Shown here piece by piece: positions 9,805 to 18,656 of a stretch of 64,000 nucleotides of DNA (position 1 is its first letter; each line of letters opens with the position of its first letter). The stretch is from Paraburkholderia phenazinium (GTDB lineage: Bacteria > Pseudomonadota > Gammaproteobacteria > Burkholderiales > Burkholderiaceae): assembly GCF_900142845.1 (NCBI RefSeq), contig NZ_FSRU01000003.1, positions 806,001-870,000 on the forward strand, written 5' to 3'. The notes under the pieces are model-generated. The model was not told the origin of the DNA and did no database searches. It saw nothing but the letters and a program-made list of their open reading frames with translations. A program made the position numbers and the translations under genes.

Positions 9805-10680
9805 TCAGTCGTGATACAGCGCTGAGCGCCCGCCATCCACCGTGATGCAACTCGCGTTGATGAACGGCGCCTCGTCCGAGGCGAGGAACACCGCCGTCAT
9901 CGCCACTTCTTCCGGGCGGCCGATGCGCTTCATCGGCTGCAGGTCGAGCGTCGCCTGCTGCGCCGCCGCGGGATCGGGCTGACCGTTCCACCAGTCGTGC
10001 GTCAACTGCGTTTCGATGTAGCCCGGTGCAATGGCGTTGACGCGCACATTGCGCGGGGCGTATTCGATGCCGAGCGCCCGGGTCAGGCCAATCACGCCGT
10101 GCTTCGCGACCGGGTACGGGAAGCAGCCCGGAATGATCTTGAACGAATGCGTCGAGGCGATATTCACGATGCTGCCCGCGCCGCGTTCCACCATGCCCGG
10201 CAACACCGCGCGGCAGCCGTTCCAGACGCCGTCCAGATCGACGGCGAAGCAGCGCCGCCAGTCGTCGTCGCTCATCGTCAGCGGGTCGCAGAAGACGTTG
10301 ATGCCGGCGTTGTTCACCAGCACGTCGACCGCGCCGAACGCGCGCTCGGCTTCGCGCACGGCATGCTGGACCGAGGCGGATTGCGTCACGTCGGTCTGTA
10401 CCGCCAGCACTTTTGCGGCGCCGACAGCTGCCGAGCCGGTAGGTGCGCTTGCACCGTTCGTGCCGTTCGTGCCGTTCGTGCCGTTTGCAGCCTGGGTGCC
10501 TTGGGTGCTGCTTGCCCTGCATGCTGCTTCGATGTCCTGCGCAGTACGTTGGGCGGTTTCGATATCCAGCTCCGCCAGCACGACAGCCGCCCCCTCGCGC
10601 GCAAACGCCAGCGCAATGGCTGCACCGATGCCGCGACCGGCGCCGGTGATCAACGCGACCTTGTTGGCGAGCCGGTTCAT
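9805..10680 (-). CDS. SDR family oxidoreductase of the sugar operon
   Basis: A classical short-chain dehydrogenase, 291 residues, with TGAGRGIG at residues 11-18, NNAG, the YPVAK catalytic pair and a C-terminal VDGGRSALYHD. It could be a second sugar 1-dehydrogenase or oxidise a keto-deoxy acid; sequence alone does not decide. The ATG overlaps the dgoA stop by four bases. It is unusual in carrying a ~35-residue low-complexity insertion (about residues 50-85, with repeated Asn-Gly-Thr) in the loop after the second beta-strand. That insertion is encoded by 9 bp tandem repeats. Confidence 0.85.
   Translation of the reverse strand: MNRLANKVALITGAGRGIGAAIALAFAREGAAVVLAELDIETAQRTAQDIEAACRASSTQGTQAANGTNGTNGTNGASAPTGSAAVGAAKVLAVQTDVTQSASVQHAVREAERAFGAVDVLVNNAGINVFCDPLTMSDDDWRRCFAVDLDGVWNGCRAVLPGMVERGAGSIVNIASTHSFKIIPGCFPYPVAKHGVIGLTRALGIEYAPRNVRVNAIAPGYIETQLTHDWWNGQPDPAAAQQATLDLQPMKRIGRPEEVAMTAVFLASDEAPFINASCITVDGGRSALYHD
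10454..10485. repeat. 9 bp microsatellite inside the SDR gene
   Basis: The unit CCGTTCGTG is repeated three and a half times in a row with no mismatch. On the coding (minus) strand this encodes Asn-Gly-Thr repeats. As the unit is a multiple of three, gain or loss of copies would lengthen or shorten a surface loop without breaking the frame. Confidence 0.95.
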
Positions 10681-11357
10681 TTCTTCGCGCTCGCTCGTGC
10701 GATCCGCAGGCCGTTGATATAGGCGCGGGCGTGCGACGCTGTCGCCGCCACGCTCTGGCCCGGCTTGTACAGCGCGGAGCCGAGCCCGAAGCCGTTCGCG
10801 CCGGCGCTCAGGAACGGACCCATGTTGTCCGGGGTAATGCCACCGACCGGCACCAGCGGCACTTCGGCTGCAATCACCGCGCGCCACGCCTTGACGACCT
10901 GGCAGCCGAGTTGTTCGGCGGGGAACATCTTCAGCACGTCGGCGCCGTTCTTCAGCGCCAGAAACGCTTCGTTCGGCGTGGCCACGCCCGGTGCGCAGGC
11001 GAGTCCCTGGGCCTTCGCCATCGCCACCACTTCGGCGTCGCTATGCGGCATCACGATCAGTTCGCCGCCCGCCGACTTGACGTCGTGGACGAAGCTCGCG
11101 TGCAGCACCGTGCCCGCGCCGACGATCGCATCCGCCGGCAGCGCCTTGCGGATCGCCGCGATGCTATCGAACGGCTGCGGCGAATTCAGCGGCACTTCGA
11201 CAATCCGGAAACCGGCTTCGTACAGCGCCTGCCCGTGGTCGGCGGCATCGGCGGGCGTGACGCCGCGCAGAATGGCGATCAACGGACACGCCTCGAAAGC
11301 CGCGATCAGACCTGCGTGCGGCAGATACGGGGCGGGCAGATTGATGTGAGGTTGCAT
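10677..11357 (-). CDS. dgoA: 2-dehydro-3-deoxy-6-phosphogalactonate aldolase
   Basis: A KDPG/KDPGal-type class I aldolase of 226 residues that would split KDPGal into pyruvate and glyceraldehyde 3-phosphate. Motifs include LIAILRGVTP with the catalytic-type Glu/Arg region, FRIVEVPLNSP, VGAGTVL, and KMFPAEQLG with the Schiff-base Lys. VPVGGITPDN follows. The frame is open further upstream, but the ATG at 11357 has AGGAA six bases ahead and gives the family N-terminus. It follows dgoK by 35 bp and is coupled to the SDR gene by an ATGA overlap. Confidence 0.92.
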   Translation of the reverse strand: MQPHINLPAPYLPHAGLIAAFEACPLIAILRGVTPADAADHGQALYEAGFRIVEVPLNSPQPFDSIAAIRKALPADAIVGAGTVLHASFVHDVKSAGGELIVMPHSDAEVVAMAKAQGLACAPGVATPNEAFLALKNGADVLKMFPAEQLGCQVVKAWRAVIAAEVPLVPVGGITPDNMGPFLSAGANGFGLGSALYKPGQSVAATASHARAYINGLRIARASAKK

Positions 11358-11392
11358 GTCGGTTCCTTGTCTGTGTCGTGCGCGGCGGCGCC

Positions 11393-12523
11393 TTAGCTGG
11401 CACGCGCGGCGCCGGGCGCCGGCGTGGCTGCGAGTGTCGCCGCGGAGGTTGCCGCTTGCGCCGCTGCCGGCGCCACCAGGCCTGCCTGCGTCGCGATGCG
11501 CCACAGGCCGCGTTCGGTGGCTTGCTTGACCAGCGGCGCCTCGGTACAGCCGAACTGGCTCAGCGCGAGCTGGTAACGCTCGCACAACGCTTCATTGCCG
11601 ATCAGGCGCAGCGCGTGCCCGGCGAGGCCGGTCTGCTGCTGCGCGAGGACGGCGTCGAGGCCGACCAGTTCGTGGCCGATCAGCAGGCCCGACAGATAGT
11701 CGGGCTGCTGCTGGCCGCCAAGCTGTCCGGTGAGTCCAAGCGTGCGCGTGCTGAATACGGTGGCGAGCGGACCCGCCTCACCTTTCTGACGCGCGATATT
11801 CACGCCGCGCAAAAATGCCTCGGTATCCAGACGATCCGGCGCGACCATCGTGCGGCCAAGAATCGTATGCTCGCGCAACGCCGCGAAAATCTCGCCGGTC
11901 ATGAACGTATGAAAGCGCTCGATCCTGCCGCCGCGCACCACCACCCATTTCGCGTGCGTGCCGGGCAGGCCAATGAGCTCGTACTGCCCACCGTCCGTCG
12001 CTGCAGGGCCATCGCCGAGCGCGCCGAAAATCTGTGTTTCTTCGCCGCGCATCACGTTCGGCAATTCGCCGCGCTGCAGTACGCCTGGCACGATATGCAG
12101 CGCGACACCGCTAGCGGTCTGCACGCGCACGATGCCGGCGACCAGCGCGTCGGCACTCGCCGGCGCATCCACGTACGGCGCTTCGAGCCAACCCTGAGCA
12201 CTACCGACCATCCCTGCTGCGATCACCGGCACGCCGGGTGCGCGCTCGAGCCAGGCCCCGCACGCGGCTTCGAAGGCCGCATCGAAGCCGCCCTCTTCGG
12301 CAGGGCGCGGCAGATTCATGATGCCGGCGGTCGATTCGCGCGTGTCCAGCACGTTGCCCGCTGCGTCGAACAGATAGGCACGCAAGGACGTCGTGCCCCA
12401 GTCGAGCGCAACCAGCGCGGCCTGATCGAGGCTGACGGCGCGCGTTTTCGATGTCGCGACGGCACTCGCGCCGTCTCCGACGTTCGCGACATGAGCCTGC
12501 ATGGGAGAACCCGCTTGCGTCAT
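11393..12523 (-). CDS. dgoK: 2-dehydro-3-deoxygalactonokinase
   Basis: DgoK phosphorylates 2-keto-3-deoxygalactonate at O6 for cleavage by DgoA. The 376-residue protein has the ASKHA-type phosphate motif LVALDWGTTSLRAYLF near residue 36, a PVIAAGMVGSAQGWLEAPYV block, a GLPGTHAKWV adenosine/phosphate segment and a YLSGLLIGHEL motif. The N-terminal 30 residues and the Ala-rich C-terminal 25 residues are not conserved-looking. Its start overlaps the stop of the IclR-type gene by four bases, so regulator and kinase are translationally coupled. Confidence 0.92.
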   Translation of the reverse strand: MTQAGSPMQAHVANVGDGASAVATSKTRAVSLDQAALVALDWGTTSLRAYLFDAAGNVLDTRESTAGIMNLPRPAEEGGFDAAFEAACGAWLERAPGVPVIAAGMVGSAQGWLEAPYVDAPASADALVAGIVRVQTASGVALHIVPGVLQRGELPNVMRGEETQIFGALGDGPAATDGGQYELIGLPGTHAKWVVVRGGRIERFHTFMTGEIFAALREHTILGRTMVAPDRLDTEAFLRGVNIARQKGEAGPLATVFSTRTLGLTGQLGGQQQPDYLSGLLIGHELVGLDAVLAQQQTGLAGHALRLIGNEALCERYQLALSQFGCTEAPLVKQATERGLWRIATQAGLVAPAAAQAATSAATLAATPAPGAARAS

Positions 12524-13467
12524 CGTTTGATCCTGCGTGTCGCCGGCTGCGGCACACGCCAGCCGAGTTCCTCCGAGATGGCGCGCGCTTCGCGCTGCAC
12601 GACGGGGATCAGTTCGTCCATCCGCTCGAGGGACATATACGGAATCGTGCTCGCCACCGACAGCGCCGCGACGATCGCGCCCGACGCGTCGCGCACGGGC
12701 GCCGCCACGCAGCGGATCGAGGCTTCGTTTTCTTCGAGGTCGAACGTGTAGCCGCCTGCCGAATAGGTCGTCATGCGCTGCATGAAGGTCGGCAGGTCGG
12801 GGCGGTTATCGGGCTTGAAGCTGACGCCGGCCAGCGCGCGACGCGATGCGTCGAACAGCGACTGCCAGGCATCGGGCGTGAGGTCGAGCATCATCGCCTT
12901 GCCGATGCCGGTGGACGCGAGCGGCATGCGGTGACCCACACGCGAACGCATTTCCAGGCCGCGCGTGCCGGGGATCTTGTCGATGTAGAGCACGTCGTCG
13001 CCGTCGCGCACGCCGAGGTGGATCGTATCGAGCGTCTGTTCGGCGAGCGACTCGAGATGCGGCCGCGCCACGGCGGTGAGCGGCATCTGTTCGAGCGCGA
13101 TGGTGCCGAGTTCGATCAGTTTCGGACCGAGCAGATAGCCGCCCTGCACCTGACGCAGGTAGCGCGCCTGCACGAGACTGCTGACCAGCCGGTGAGTGGT
13201 GCTGCGGGTGGTGCCGAGCGCGGCGCCGAAGGTGCGCAGATCGCGCACGCCGGCGGCGGCCGCTTCGAGAATCGCGAGGCCGCGCAAGAGCGTCTGCGTG
13301 CCGGCTTGCTGCGGCGTGATGTCGAGCAGGGTACTCGGCAGCGCGATTTCGTCGACGGGCCTGGATGAGCCCGACGCGCCGTTCAGCGTGCGGGCGCGCG
13401 GTTGGGGCGCGGCTTCGGAACCTGCATCGGACCCGGCGGCGGCGTGAGAGGACATCGCTTTGTTCAT
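12520..13467 (-). CDS. IclR-family transcriptional regulator of the sugar operon
   Basis: A 315-residue IclR-type regulator. A winged helix-turn-helix lies around residues 57-115 (LLRGLAILEAAAAG, RSTTHRLVSSLVQARYL, GGYLLGPK), followed by the effector-binding domain with LASTGIGKAMM and CVAAPVRDASG. The first ~50 residues are low-complexity. Three ATGs are possible; 13467 is chosen because the residues upstream look like untranslated sequence, and 13455 is also plausible. It is the first gene of the operon, overlaps dgoK, and probably controls it in response to a pathway sugar acid. The effector is not known. Confidence 0.88.
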   Translation of the reverse strand: MNKAMSSHAAAGSDAGSEAAPQPRARTLNGASGSSRPVDEIALPSTLLDITPQQAGTQTLLRGLAILEAAAAGVRDLRTFGAALGTTRSTTHRLVSSLVQARYLRQVQGGYLLGPKLIELGTIALEQMPLTAVARPHLESLAEQTLDTIHLGVRDGDDVLYIDKIPGTRGLEMRSRVGHRMPLASTGIGKAMMLDLTPDAWQSLFDASRRALAGVSFKPDNRPDLPTFMQRMTTYSAGGYTFDLEENEASIRCVAAPVRDASGAIVAALSVASTIPYMSLERMDELIPVVQREARAISEELGWRVPQPATRRIKR

Positions 13468-13718
13468 GGCGATTGGGCGATTGGTTGGGGTATTACCGCG
13501 CGGGGCCGGACTGGCGGCCGGAGAAACGGGACGGAACACGGCAACTGCGTGGTTCCTGCCTGACGGTGATGGGCATGGCTGGTTGTCTCCGATCGTTTGG
13601 TCCGCGCCGGCCGCACGGTGTGTGCGGGGGGGTGTGGCCTTTTTTTGCCTCGCTGGCGGCGGCTTGGCTCGCGGTTTTGCGGGCTTTGCTGCAGTGCCTT
13701 GCGGGCTTGGTGTTTCGG

Positions 13719-13775
13719 ATTGTAGGGCGGTTTTTTTGAAATCTCCAATATGTGAGTGTTGGATTCATATATTGG
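13719..13775 (-). promoter_or_regulatory. Candidate promoter and operator of the IclR/dgo/ara operon
   Basis: A perfect -10-like TACAAT lies on the minus strand at 13719-13724, with a weak TTGGAG -35 at 13743-13748. The -35 overlaps one arm of an inverted repeat, CCAATAT at 13745-13751 and ATATTGG at 13769-13775 (17 bp between arms). The layout fits repressor control, but it would give a ~250-base leader. This is a pattern-based inference. Confidence 0.35.
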
Positions 13776-13794
13776 GATGGGGCGCTTTGCGCGC

Positions 13795-14582
13795 GGTTTT
13801 TGGGGTTGCCTGCGGCGCCTTGGTTTTGTCGTTGTTCCTGCGGGGTTGGCCTTTTCTTGCTTTCTTGTCGGTCTGTTGGCGTTGCCTTTGGCTGTATTTC
13901 TGCGGTGTTGGCCTTTCCTTGCTTTGTTAGTGGTCTATTAGCGATGCCCCTGTGCGGGGCGGCACTTACTTTCTTTGCCGCCGCAAAGAAAGTAAGCAAA
14001 GAAAGCGGGCTCACACCGCTAGCTCTTAGGTGTCCACATCTTTTGCAAAACCGGAGTGGTCCGAAGACAAGACCAGCCCTCGCACCACCCACCTTCGTGA
14101 CAAAGGACTCATCCACCCCACTCCGCACTACGTGCGTCGCGGATGGGTCTGCCAGGGAAAGCGGAGCCCGCCGGCGCAAGCAGAACAGGCAAATAATATT
14201 AGATATCCTACTGAAATTGCAGAAGGCGCCATACCCGACGGCGGGGCGCGCAGCGCAACGCTGGAACGGATGACAGCCTTGTCACTAATGTGGGCGGCGC
14301 GAGAGCGGCTCTCGTCTTGGGCCGTTCCCCGTCGAGTACAGAGATGTCTCACTACGGGCTAGCGGTTGCAGCCCGCTTTCTTTGCTTACTTTCTTTGCGG
14401 CGGCAAAGAAAGTAAGTGCCGCCCCGCACAGGGGCATCGCTAATAGACCACTAACAAAGCAAGGAAAGGCCAACCCCGCAGAAATACAGCCAAAGGCAAC
14501 GCCAATAGACCACTAACAAAGCAAGGAAAAGCCAACCCCGCAGGAACAACGACAAAACCAAAGCGCCGCAGGCAAAAACCCC
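13795..14582. repeat. Large inverted-repeat element between the IclR gene and mtgA
   Basis: Two copies of a ~360 bp unit face each other around a ~60 bp AT-richer centre. The outer ~230 bp of each arm (13795-14029 and 14350-14582) is about 90% identical by eye; the inner parts are related but diverged. Each arm holds a perfect 14 bp palindrome with a 4 bp loop (CTTACTTTCTTTGC at 13967-13980 region and its mirror), a GCCCC/GGGGC hairpin, and, in the right arm, a duplicated ~40 bp block at about 14441-14480 and 14503-14542. No transposase frame is present. I recall similar sequences as common between Paraburkholderia genes. The right end abuts the mtgA stop codon. Confidence 0.85.
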
Positions 14583-15305
14583 TCACTCCGGCAACTCAGC
14601 CGCCCCCATCCGATGAGCGATCACCCCCGCGCGTTGCGCGAGATACGGCGAACCCCGATGCTCATCAAAATACTTAGGCCTCGGCAACATCACCGCCAGC
14701 CGCGCCGACTGCCCCACGCTCAGCTTCGCAGCCGTCGTCTTGTAGTAATAGTTCGCCGCCGCCTGCGCGCCATAAACCCCATTACCCCACTCGACCGAGT
14801 TGAGATAAATCTCGTAGATCCGCTCCTTGTCCATCAAGGTATCAAGCATCCACGTGATGATGACCTCCTGCCCCTTGCGGATATAACTTTTATCCCGCGA
14901 TAGAAACAGATTGCGCGCCAGTTGCTGGGTGATCGTCGAACCACCCCGAACGATCTTGCCGCGCGCCTTATTTTTCTCCCACGCCTGCAGGATGGCCTCA
15001 GTCTCGAATCCGTTGTTGTTAACGAAGTTCGCGTCCTCGGAGGCGATGATCGCGCGCTTCAGATTGCGCGAAATCTGCTCGTACGGCACCCACGTGTGCT
15101 GGATCGACAGATCAGGCCGGTCCTGCGAAAGCGTCCACGCGTCCGAGCGCATGAACGCCGTCGACTGCGGATTCACGTAGTTCCAGATGCCAATCTGCAC
15201 GAAGTAGAACACCTGCGTCGCGAACCAGGCTATCGCAACCACCGCGCCAACGTATAGAATCCAGCGGGTCGGTCCCGGCCGGCCTGCTCGCCTCGCTCGC
15301 GTCAT
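14583..15305 (-). CDS. mtgA: Monofunctional peptidoglycan glycosyltransferase
   Basis: MtgA polymerises lipid II into glycan strands in the periplasm. The 240-residue protein has one N-terminal membrane anchor (about residues 16-38) followed by a GT51 domain: [15 protein letters not shown] with the catalytic Glu, [51 protein letters not shown] and [26 protein letters not shown] (motifs quoted in part). The frame continues 29 codons upstream of the ATG at 15305, but that stretch looks like leader and GAGGAG lies 10 bases before 15305. It lacks the transpeptidase domain of class A PBPs. aroE lies upstream in the same direction. Confidence 0.92.
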   Translation of the reverse strand: MTRARRAGRPGPTRWILYVGAVVAIAWFATQVFYFVQIGIWNYVNPQSTAFMRSDAWTLSQDRPDLSIQHTWVPYEQISRNLKRAIIASEDANFVNNNGFETEAILQAWEKNKARGKIVRGGSTITQQLARNLFLSRDKSYIRKGQEVIITWMLDTLMDKERIYEIYLNSVEWGNGVYGAQAAANYYYKTTAAKLSVGQSARLAVMLPRPKYFDEHRGSPYLAQRAGVIAHRMGAAELPE

Positions 15306-15440
15306 CGTGGTCAGGCTCCTCGTTTCGATGGAATCGGCAACGCCAGGCGCGTCAGTCGGCCCGAGCGCATACGCGGACGTCCGCAAACTCAAGCGACGCA
15401 GCAGCTTTCACCCGCTCGTCGTCGAGTCTTCACTTTTCTG

Positions 15441-16385
15441 TCAGGTCACGCTCGGCGCGGCCAGCATCCGACGCAGTTCAGCCAGCACCGGCGCGCCTTC
15501 AGGACGCACGCCGCGCCAGAGGTAAAACGACTCGGCCGCCTGCTCGACCAGCATCCCCAAACCGTCCGCCGCCCGCGCGCCCAGCGCTTGCGCGTGCTGC
15601 ATGAAAACGGTCGGCTGCGCGCCGTACATCATGTCGTAGGCGAGCGTGCCGCTGCCGAACGCGCCGTCGTCGCACTCAGGCAACGCGGCATCAAGACTGC
15701 CGGCAGTTGCATTGATGATGACGTCGTAAGCACCCGGCTCGATAGCCGCCGCGCTGCCGCCGCTCAGCCGGCAGCCGGCTGAGCGCGCCGCCTCGCCGAA
15801 CTGGCTCACCAGCTCACTCGCTTTCGCTGCGGTCCGGTTGACGATCGTCAGCGTGTGCGGCGCGCGCTCCAGCATCGGCAGCACCACGCCGCGCGCGGCA
15901 CCGCCCGCGCCCAGCAGCAGAATGCGAGCGCCCTCGAGCGGCGTGGCCAGATTCACTTCAATATCGCGCACGAGGCCAAAGCCGTCCGTATTGTCGCCGT
16001 AGATCTCACCAACCTCGAAGCGCAAGGTGTTCACCGCGCCCGCCGCCGCCGCACGCGGCGACAACTGCGTGGCCAGCGCATGCGCCTCCAGTTTGAACGG
16101 CACGGTGACGTTCAGTCCACGCCCACCGCCCTCGATAAACGCGCGAACCTGCGGCACGAAGGCGTCGACGGGCGCCAGCAGATGCGTATAGTCGATCGGC
16201 TCGCCGGTCTGCTCGGCAAAGCGCGCGTGAATGAACGGCGATTTGCTATGCCCGACCGGATTGCCGACCACCGCATAGCGGTCTCGCGAGCCGGCAACCG
16301 AAGTCGCCTCGCCCGTTGCCGGCGTGCCTGCCTGTACGGCGGACTGCGCTGCGGACTCTACGGTGGACCGGTTGGTCTGACTCAT
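15441..16385 (-). CDS. aroE: Shikimate dehydrogenase
   Basis: AroE reduces 3-dehydroshikimate to shikimate with NADPH in the aromatic amino acid pathway. It has GNPVGHSKSPFIH with the substrate-binding Ser/Ser pair, NVTVPFK with the catalytic Lys, NTDGFG, the Rossmann motif LLLGAGGAARGV, the NADP-selective NRTAAKA, and a C-terminal DGLGMLVEQAAESFYLW. At 314 residues it is longer than E. coli AroE (272) mainly because of a ~35-residue Ala/Thr-rich N-terminal extension. The start overlaps the stop of the upstream RNase II-family gene by four bases. It probably forms a unit with that gene and mtgA. Confidence 0.94.
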   Translation of the reverse strand: MSQTNRSTVESAAQSAVQAGTPATGEATSVAGSRDRYAVVGNPVGHSKSPFIHARFAEQTGEPIDYTHLLAPVDAFVPQVRAFIEGGGRGLNVTVPFKLEAHALATQLSPRAAAAGAVNTLRFEVGEIYGDNTDGFGLVRDIEVNLATPLEGARILLLGAGGAARGVVLPMLERAPHTLTIVNRTAAKASELVSQFGEAARSAGCRLSGGSAAAIEPGAYDVIINATAGSLDAALPECDDGAFGSGTLAYDMMYGAQPTVFMQHAQALGARAADGLGMLVEQAAESFYLWRGVRPEGAPVLAELRRMLAAPSVT

Positions 16386-18526
16386 TGCCCCGGCTCCGCC
16401 ACATGCTGACCAGCCGGCGCGTCTTCACCTTCCCCACCGTTGCCGTTTTCCTCCGCACCGGATTCACCAGACGCATTAGCCTCAGTGCCGGCCTCAGCCT
16501 CAGCCTCAGCTTCAGCCTCAGCTTCCGCTTCGCTCTGCGCAGAATCGTCCGCGGCGTCCAGCAGTTCTTCTTCGCCCTCGTCGGCTTCGTCAGCCTCTTC
16601 GGCTTCGGCGCCGCTCGTGACCGTCGGCGCGTCGAGTACGTGCAGCTTCCGCACGGACGCTTCCACGGTCAGCTCATCAATCGACATCACTTCCATCAGC
16701 AAACGCGTGCCGCGCGCATGGACGCCCAGCGCCGGCACATGCAGCAGCAACGGAATCTCTTCCAGCCGAACGAGGTCGTCCTTCACCACGCTCGCCACCA
16801 CCTGCTTCCGGTTCTCCTGCTTCAACCAGCGCAGGCACCAGAAGTACTCCATGCGGCGCTGGTGGTCGGCGTAGGCCGAGTAGGTGTCGTCGAAGCCTTG
16901 CACGACGGCGAACAGATCCGCGTCCTTCGGCTTGAACGGCGCGGCCAGCTTGGCAGTCACGCCGTGTTGCACGCAAGCGAGCAGTTGCCATTGATTCACA
17001 AGGTCGACGTAGCGGCGCAGCGGCGAGGTGCTCCACGCGTACTGCGCCACACCCAGGCCTTCGTGCGGCGCGGCGTTGGTTTGCATGCGCGTGCGCTTCG
17101 GCCCGGTCGGCGCGCCGAAGGCCCGCTGCGAACGGTAGATGCCCGGCACGCCATGGTCATGCAGGAACGCGCCCCACGACGAGTTGGCGAGAATCGCCAG
17201 TTCGGCGACGATCGTGTCGAGCGGCGAACCGCGGCGGCGCGGCGTGATGGTGATGTGCTCGCCGTCGACGTAGAAATTGAAGTCCGTATTGCGCTGCACT
17301 TCGCGGCGCAGACCGTAGCCTGCCCGCGCCTGCTGGCGCTTCTCGAACAGCGCGAGGGCGAACGGCCACAACACCGCGATATCGTCCTTGTGTGGATATT
17401 CGCCGCTGCCGGCGGCGAGCGCCTCTTCAGTGACGAGTTCGTCCAGCGTGTTGTGCCGCAGGTTGTTCTTCACGAACACCCGCTCGGCGCGTGTTTCGCT
17501 GGCGACGATTTCCTGAGTCTCGCGATTGACGATCACGTACAGCGACAACGCCGGACGCATGCCGCCTTCAGCGAGCGTGAACGCTTCGACGACGCTGTCC
17601 GGCAGCATGGTGATCTTGTCGCCGGGCATGTAGACCGTCGACAGGCGCGTGCGGGCAATCGCGTCGATCGCGTCGCCAGGCGTAATCCCCAGCGCCGGCG
17701 CCGCGATATGCACGCCGATCCGCACGCGGCCGTCGGCGAGGTGCTCGACCGAAAACGCATCGTCGATTTCGGTGGTGGTCACGTCGTCGATCGAGAACGC
17801 TTCGACGTTAGCGTCCGGCAGATCCTCCGGCAACGCACCGACCGTCACGGCCGCAAAGCCGGTACCGTGCGGGAAGAATTCCGACAGAAAGCGCGCTTCA
17901 TGCAGCGCGCGCGCCGACGGAATGCCGCCGCACTCGAGCATCAGACGCGCCTGCGAAATGCCGCGCGCGGCCGCTGCGGCTTCGAGCGCCTTGTATTCGA
18001 TGGTGTTCTTGTCCGGTTTGGTCAACAGACCCAGCGCCTTACCGGCCAACGCCTCCGGCAGCCGGCCCGCTTTCAGCTCTTCCTCGTACTCCGCCTGCAC
18101 CAAACCTTGCTGGCGTTTGCGTTCGAGGCCGGCGAGCGCCATCTTCAGTTGCTCTTGCGGCGCGCGCTGATACTGGCCGCGCCCTTTGCGGCGGAAGTAG
18201 ACCGGCGCGCTGTGCATGCGCAGCACCAACGCGGCGCGTTCCACCGGACCGAACGACGCACCGAAATAGTCCGCGCCCAGCGTGGCAAACGGGAATTCAT
18301 CGTCAGGGGCGCATTCCCACAGGAAATCCAGATCGATTTCCTGCGCGGCGGCGTCCGCCTGCTGGATCAGATCGCCGGCGCTCGGCTTCTCGAATTCGAT
18401 CAGCACGTCTTTGGCGCGCACCTTCGCGCGCCGGCCGCCCGGCAGCTCGACCTGAAACGCGTCGCCCTGGCGCGACAGCACGCTGCCCGCCTTGAAACTG
18501 CCCGATTCCTCAAAGAAAACGTTCAC
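16382..18526 (-). CDS. RNB-domain (RNase II/R family) exoribonuclease
   Basis: A 714-residue protein with the RNB catalytic domain, expected to degrade RNA 3' to 5'. The acidic metal-binding signature is FSIDDVTTTEIDDAFSV, followed by VRIGVHIAAPA, VYMPGDKITMLP and ALSLYVIVN. QYAWSTSPLRRYVDLVNQWQ-type sequence (quoted in part) marks the C-terminal part of the domain. It lacks a typical long N-terminal cold-shock tandem and differs in length from RNase R, so I leave the symbol empty. The last ~80 residues are acidic and of low complexity, including an (EA)n run. It heads the RNB-aroE coupled pair. Confidence 0.9.
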   Translation of the reverse strand: MNVFFEESGSFKAGSVLSRQGDAFQVELPGGRRAKVRAKDVLIEFEKPSAGDLIQQADAAAQEIDLDFLWECAPDDEFPFATLGADYFGASFGPVERAALVLRMHSAPVYFRRKGRGQYQRAPQEQLKMALAGLERKRQQGLVQAEYEEELKAGRLPEALAGKALGLLTKPDKNTIEYKALEAAAAARGISQARLMLECGGIPSARALHEARFLSEFFPHGTGFAAVTVGALPEDLPDANVEAFSIDDVTTTEIDDAFSVEHLADGRVRIGVHIAAPALGITPGDAIDAIARTRLSTVYMPGDKITMLPDSVVEAFTLAEGGMRPALSLYVIVNRETQEIVASETRAERVFVKNNLRHNTLDELVTEEALAAGSGEYPHKDDIAVLWPFALALFEKRQQARAGYGLRREVQRNTDFNFYVDGEHITITPRRRGSPLDTIVAELAILANSSWGAFLHDHGVPGIYRSQRAFGAPTGPKRTRMQTNAAPHEGLGVAQYAWSTSPLRRYVDLVNQWQLLACVQHGVTAKLAAPFKPKDADLFAVVQGFDDTYSAYADHQRRMEYFWCLRWLKQENRKQVVASVVKDDLVRLEEIPLLLHVPALGVHARGTRLLMEVMSIDELTVEASVRKLHVLDAPTVTSGAEAEEADEADEGEEELLDAADDSAQSEAEAEAEAEAEAEAGTEANASGESGAEENGNGGEGEDAPAGQHVAEPGQ
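16491..16533. repeat. Hexanucleotide repeat encoding a Glu-Ala run
   Basis: Repeats of CTCAGC/TTCAGC on the plus strand encode alternating Glu-Ala residues near the C-terminus of the RNB-domain protein. Several units carry silent changes, so this is an old repeat rather than a fresh expansion. Confidence 0.85.
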
Positions 18527-18656
18527 TCAATACTCTCGTTCTGACTTGCATCTGCCGCGGCGCCTGGCGGTGGAATCCGGCCCGCGCGTCGGCAACGTGT
18601 TCGTGGTGGTAGGCCCGCCGCGCTCTTGCTGGGCGCCGGCGGCATGAATCAATGAA

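Noticed and set aside
14030..14362. Short frames within the inverted-repeat element
   Set aside because: They have no known domain and follow the repeat rather than codon bias; I recall similar frames being over-annotated in related genomes.
16316..18544. A 742-codon plus-strand frame opposite the RNB-domain gene
   Set aside because: Composition is that of an antisense shadow and the RNase II-family motifs lie on the minus strand.
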